Source: Chelonoidis abingdonii
Lineage: Eukaryota; Chordata; Testudines; Testudinidae
Direction: 5' to 3'
Length of the DNA stretch: 64,000 bases
Assembly (NCBI RefSeq): GCF_003597395.2
Contig: NC_133769.1
Span: forward strand, 178,143,954-178,207,953
In this document: positions 49,901 through 55,900 of the stretch, piece after piece
How the letters are laid out: each line of letters opens with the position of its first letter
Position numbering within the stretch: the stretch's first letter is position 1
Made by a program: the position numbers and the translations under genes
Notes under the pieces: generated by a model
The model's input: only the letters and a program-made list of their open reading frames with translations
What the model was told of the DNA's origin: nothing
Database searches by the model: none

Positions 49901-52900
49901 TGCGCTGCAATCCAATTAAAGGATCCCACACATTCTACCTGTGTAAGAGATGGCAGAACGCACCCCATATTCGTTCCAGACCTCGGTGGGCTCCTTCCCG
50001 GCAGAGGTATTAACCTGGTATTACCATTTATATCTGCAATTTACAAGCTATGAATAGGGCCCTGTGTCCTTTGTGACAAACAAAAAATGACTGCTCACCT
50101 CGTGCAGTAACTGTGGTTCTTCAAGATGTGTGCACCTCTCGGTGCTCCACTCTAGGTGTGACAGAGCCTCACACACCTTTGATTAGAGAGTCCTCATAGC
50201 AGCGTCTGTTCGTCCCATGCTTGTGTGACAGTCAATCCTGGGCCCCATCCCGTTGTTATATGGCACTGCACGGGTGAACTACCCTCAGTTCCTTCTCTAC
50301 CATGAAGCCCCATAGCAGAGAGCTCTGAAGCAGATGGGAAGGAGAGCACCTATAGGGGGACACATCTCAAAGAACCACAGTTATTGGACAGGATGAGTAA
50401 CTCATTTCTTCTTCTTCTTCTTCGAGTAGTGTCCCTAAGGGTGCCCACTATAAGTGATTACCAAGCAGTACCATCTAAGGTGGAAAGGGTTTTGGAGTCA
50501 AATCCAGTACAGCAGAGAGTACAGTCAAGCCAAATATATCGGAAGCAGAGTTGTGGGTGATTGCATAGTGCTCAGAGAACGCATGCGCAGAACCCCAAGT
50601 GGCAGATTTACATATTTCAACGATCAGTATGTTTTTGAGGAAGGCCATGGAAGTGGCAATGGACCTTGTCAAATGGGTGCGTATGAGTGAGAGTGGCTCA
50701 ATGTTATGAGATAAGTAATAAGAGTCTGAAATCTTCTTGGATGCAGGCTGGAGACTGCAGAGCCCTTTGATGTGTGTGCAGAAGACGAATATCTTCTTGG
50801 TCTTTCTGAAGACTTTTGTTCTGTCTAGATAGGAGGTCAGAGCTCTTCTGACATACAGGGTACGCAGTATTGCATCCTGGGGATTCATATTCTGATGGGG
50901 TAGAAGTCAGGAAGTGAGTGGTCTGACTGATGCGAAATGCAGAAGAGATCTTAGGTAAACATTTAGAGTGAGGTCAAAGCATGATCTTTATCCTTAAAGA
51001 ACACCGTGAATGGGCTATATGCCATCAGGGTCCCTAGTTCACCAACCCATTGTGCTGATGTGATGGCTATCAGGAATGTTGTCATCATAGACAAATGGAG
51101 TAGCAAGCAAGAAGCCAAGAGGTTCAAAGGGCGGTCTTGTGAGGCATTTAAGCACCAGATTGAGGCCCCATATTGGAGATGGACATTGGACTGGTGGGTA
51201 GAGGTTTCCCAGCCCTTTGAGAAACCTTGTTATGGTCAGGCAGATAAAGATGGACTAGCCTCCTATAGAGGGGTGAAAGGTCATGATGGTTGCCAGGTGG
51301 ACTCTTATTGGGCTCATTGATAAATCGAAAATGTTTAGGGCTTAGGTGTAGTCTAGTATATCTGGAAAGGATGCAGTCCATTGGTGAAAGCTGTCTATAG
51401 CCACACCCAACAGGCAAAAGGAGACTATTTCTCACAATACGGGTAGCTAGCAGTTTGTTTCCCGCTGTGTAGTAGCACTCTTTTTACATTGTCTGAACAG
51501 CCTGTCTCTACCTCGTGAGCAATCAAATTAACCATGCTTTGAGATGATGTGTCGAGATTGGAATAAAGAATCCTCCTGTGCTAGTGGGAGAGGAGGTGGG
51601 GAGTGTTGCGAAGAATGATCGGAGGGCAAGGAAGCTAGCTGTAGGAAGTAAGAAAACAACGTTTGCCTGGGCCATGTGGGGGACTGTTAGGATGACTCTG
51701 GTCCTGTCTCTCTCTTGGCTATTAGGGGAGTTGGAGGGAATGCACATGGTAGGTTTGACAACCACTGAAGTTGAAAAACATCCCCTAAGGATTGGTGGCC
51801 CAGTCCGCCTTTGAGAGAAGTGGGTGCATTTTTTGTCTGCCTCTGTGGCAAAAAGATCTATTGGGAGGGGGGTGGAATATGTGGGATTTATTTCCCCATT
51901 CATGGTCTTGGAAGAATTGTTGGCTGAGTGCATCTGCAGTCACATTCTGGATACCTGGGAGATATGCTGCTGTGACAGTAATCTGGGTTTGTATGCACCA
52001 ATTCCAAAGTTTGAGTGCCTCATTATAAAGGGAGGGAGATCTGGCTCCTCTGGGCAGCTGATGTAAAACATGCATGATATATTGTCCATCATCATTTTTA
52101 TGTGTTTTCCTTTTATTAGTGGTTGGAATCAGAGCGAATATTTGACTGCCTTGAGTTCCAGTAGACTGATAGGTAGCGTCATCTCCTGCGACATCCACTT
52201 GCCTTGGATCACGTAAGCGTCTGGACGCACTCCCCACCCTAGCAGAGAGGCGTCTGTCATTATAACGATTGTAGAAGGAGGATATGTGAAAGGAACTCCT
52301 GTGCAAACATTATGATGGTTCTTCCACCAATCAAGGTATTGTTTCACGAAGGCAGGTACACAAAGAACATATGTAGACTGTGTTTGGTGGGCGAATAAAT
52401 GGTTCTGAGCCATCCATGGAGGCAGCATATTCTAAGTCAGGCATGCTCTGTCATGAAGATCATGGCCGCCATGTGGCCAGTAATTGAAAGCAGTTCCTGA
52501 CCATGGTGTGTAGACTGAGTTGAATCATGTTCGCTATGTTGGAGGGGGCCACGAACCTGTGCTGAGGAAGGTAGGCTCTTGCTGTCACTGAATCGAGATG
52601 TGCCCCTGTGAACTCTAGGCTCTGTACTGGGTTCAATGTGGATTTATGTATATTCACTTAAAGACCCAATTGGAGAAAGATGTCTATGGCCTTGGAAGTT
52701 ACCCAAGACGTCCTCTCTATGGAGCAGCCTTTTAGTAAGCAATTATCTGGGCAAGGGAATACTAAAATATCTTTCCTGTGGAGTTGGTCTGCTACCACCA
52801 CCATGACCTTCGACAAGACTCCGGGGCAGATGACAGATCTAAGAGGAACACTCAATATTGGAAGTGATTCTGGCCAACAATAAAATGAAGGAATCATTTG

Positions 52901-55900
52901 TGGGATGGGCAGGTAGATATACATATTCTGAGTGTCAAGGACTGAAAACCAATCCCCTTCCTCTAGTGAGGGAATTATCCTCTACCGTAGACATCATCAT
53001 TTTGAATTTCTACACCTTTACATAGGCGTGGATTAGTCTCAGGTCTAGGATAGGTCTCCAGTCTCCACTCTTTTTTGGTATCAGGAAGTACCCTGAATAA
53101 AACCTCTGTGCTGCATGGGGACTGGTTTTATAGCTCCCCAACATAAGAGAGCACCTATTTCTTGGCACAGTACGCTCTCATGAGCGGGGTCCCTGCAGAC
53201 GGATGAGGAATGTGTGTGGCTGGGGGAAGTGAAGAGGCTTGAGTAATCTGTGGAGACAATCTCCAAGACCCACTTGTCCGTAGTGATCAACTCCCAAGAC
53301 CACATGAAGTGGTGAAGGCGGGCACTGAAGAGGGGGGGAGGGCAGATGCAGTGGGAGAGAATGAGGATGGTAAGACCCTTGACCAACACATCAAAATTGC
53401 TGCTTGAAGATGGACAAGTCCAAGGCAGAAGGCTGAGAAGCGGATGGTTTCCTTCTTTGGAACCTTTGCCTTCTTAGGGAGGAGGAAAGGGGTGGTGGTG
53501 GGGAAATCTCTGCACTGTCTGGGCTTGATGAGTTTGCTCTTGTATGAAGGGGCATAAATGTCAAGAGAATGCAAAGTCGCTCTGGAATCCTGCAATGTTC
53601 ACACAGACTCATCCATCAATCTGCAAACAATTTAGAACCGTTGAAATGAAGGCTCTTGACTGTGATCTGAACCTCCTTAGGGAAATGAGAGAGCTGGAGC
53701 CAGGAGACTCTTCTCATTACCAACGCTTTGGCCATCAAACAAGTGGTGGTGTCAACAGCATTGAGGGAGGCTTGCAACATTGTTCTGGCCAATAGCTGGC
53801 CTTCTGCCATAAACGCATGAAACTGCTCCTTGCGTTTTGCAGATAGGAGGTCGACAAAGGACGTGAGTTTGATATGGTTATATTCTGCCAACAAGGCATG
53901 ATAATTGGCAATTCTGAATTGAAGTGAGGCTGAGGAGTAAGACTTTCTCCCGAATAGGTCCAGATGCTTGCGGCCTTTATTGTGAGGTGTTGATTTAGTG
54001 TGGTGCTGCCTAAACCTTTCATTCACCATATCTACCACCAGGGAGTTAGGTCGGGGTGGAAAAAATGAAAACTCCAAGTGCTTTGCTGGGACATAACACT
54101 TTTTGTCCGTTCTTTTACATGTAGGTGGAATGGACACTGTACTGGTGTGTGCCAAACAATACTGCTGGATGTAAAAGTCTCATTAACAGGTAACGCTAGT
54201 CAGGCCACTGACAGTGAATGGAGGATATTGAGCAGTTTATGATGAGGCTCTGTAACCTTCTCAAGTGGAATCTGTAAGGCATCTGCAAGTCTCTTGATCA
54301 GATCCTGGAAGTGTTCAAAATCATTCACCAGGGATGAGAGGGAAAACATAGCTGCTTCATCTGGGGATGAAGAGGAGATATTGGCTGCATGCGAAACCTC
54401 TTCATCAGCTCTAGGCTCTGGCTCCTCAAAAGATTCCTCCTGAGGGTCAGGTCTTCTGAGGGGAGTAGGTGATGCCAACTGTTCTTACCCATGGTGGGTA
54501 GTACTGGATGTCCTGGAGAACTGTTGGCTATAAAGAGCCCGAAGTCCCAATATGGCCAAGGAGGAGAAGCATAAGGCATTGATGGAGGCACCCAAAGGTG
54601 CTCATACTAGTAAGACACTGGTGATAATCATGGGTCATGAACAGTCGCAGCTTCAGTCAAAGCCTCTGGAAAGGGACCTCTGAAGGAGTGAGGAAGAGAG
54701 CCCTGGACCGACATTTGTCAGATCGAGGTCAGGTCCTCAACAGAAGCCTTCTCCTCTGGTTCACTCAGGAATGATGGAGCATCTTGAGAAATCTGAGGTG
54801 AAATAATTGGTGCCAGGAACACCTCAGGTGATCTGGGTGTCCTCAATATTGAGAGCACGCTGGAGCTGAGCAGTCTCTGATACAAGCAGGTCCTGAGGAA
54901 CATGGAACTCCTGCGGTACTGTGAAGGGCATCAGTACCGAGGCTGACAAGTGTAGTACAGTAGTTGTGGCTGGGGGTGTTGTTGGTGCTGTAGACTCTGA
55001 TGTTGCCAAGTGCTTTGGGCACTCTGAGGGAGGCGCAGTTGGAGCTCAAGTGGGTTTCTTTGGTACTGAGGGAGCAGATGAAGAGCTGTTCTTCCTGCTT
55101 TTGTCTGATGCTGGTATCGAGGGTGTCTCTGAAGCTGAAGTCCTGCTACCATGCAGGCTAGCTGTGCTCTGGGTAACCAGTGGGACCAGGAGCCTCGTCA
55201 GTACCTAACTGGAAAGCCAGTGGTGCCAGACTAGCAACAGTCTTGGCTTTTTAGAGGGAGAATCTCTCCTGGTGAACCTGGGGGCAAGTTCCTTCGAGAG
55301 CTTGTGAGAGGAGTCCTATATCTTCCTCTTTGGCATCCTGGAAGTGTGGTGTTCAAAGACAGCTGACTTACCTGGGGACTAGTGTATAGTGGGGGTCCCT
55401 TGACCTGTATCAGAGGATGGATGTAGAGAGCTCCCCATCATAAGGAGGCAAAGCTTAATTTCTCAGTTTTTCCTGGCTCTTGATTTCAATGCCAGGCAAA
55501 AAGTTATACTTTTGAGTGACATGCGACTTCGCAAGGCCCTGGATATATCATGAACGTCTGACACTAACTAGGATCACCTCCTGGCATGATAAATAGTGTT
55601 TAAAGCCTGGACAACCAGGCATTGCCATGCAGACAGAAAATGTCTAACATCTAAAACTTATCAAAATAGAGTATAGAAAAGAGATTTTTTTTAAGAAAGG
55701 AAAGAAATTAGAATAAAGGAAATTGACTACAATGAAGCAACGTTAATATTAACACAACCACTAACTGACAGTAAGGTTGAGGAGATCTGAAAGGACAACT
55801 ACTAGAGGTCAGACTCAGGCCAAGGTGATTGTAAAGGAACTGAGGGTGGTTTGCCTGCGCAGTGCTAGATAACAACAGGATGGGGCACAAGACTAATGAA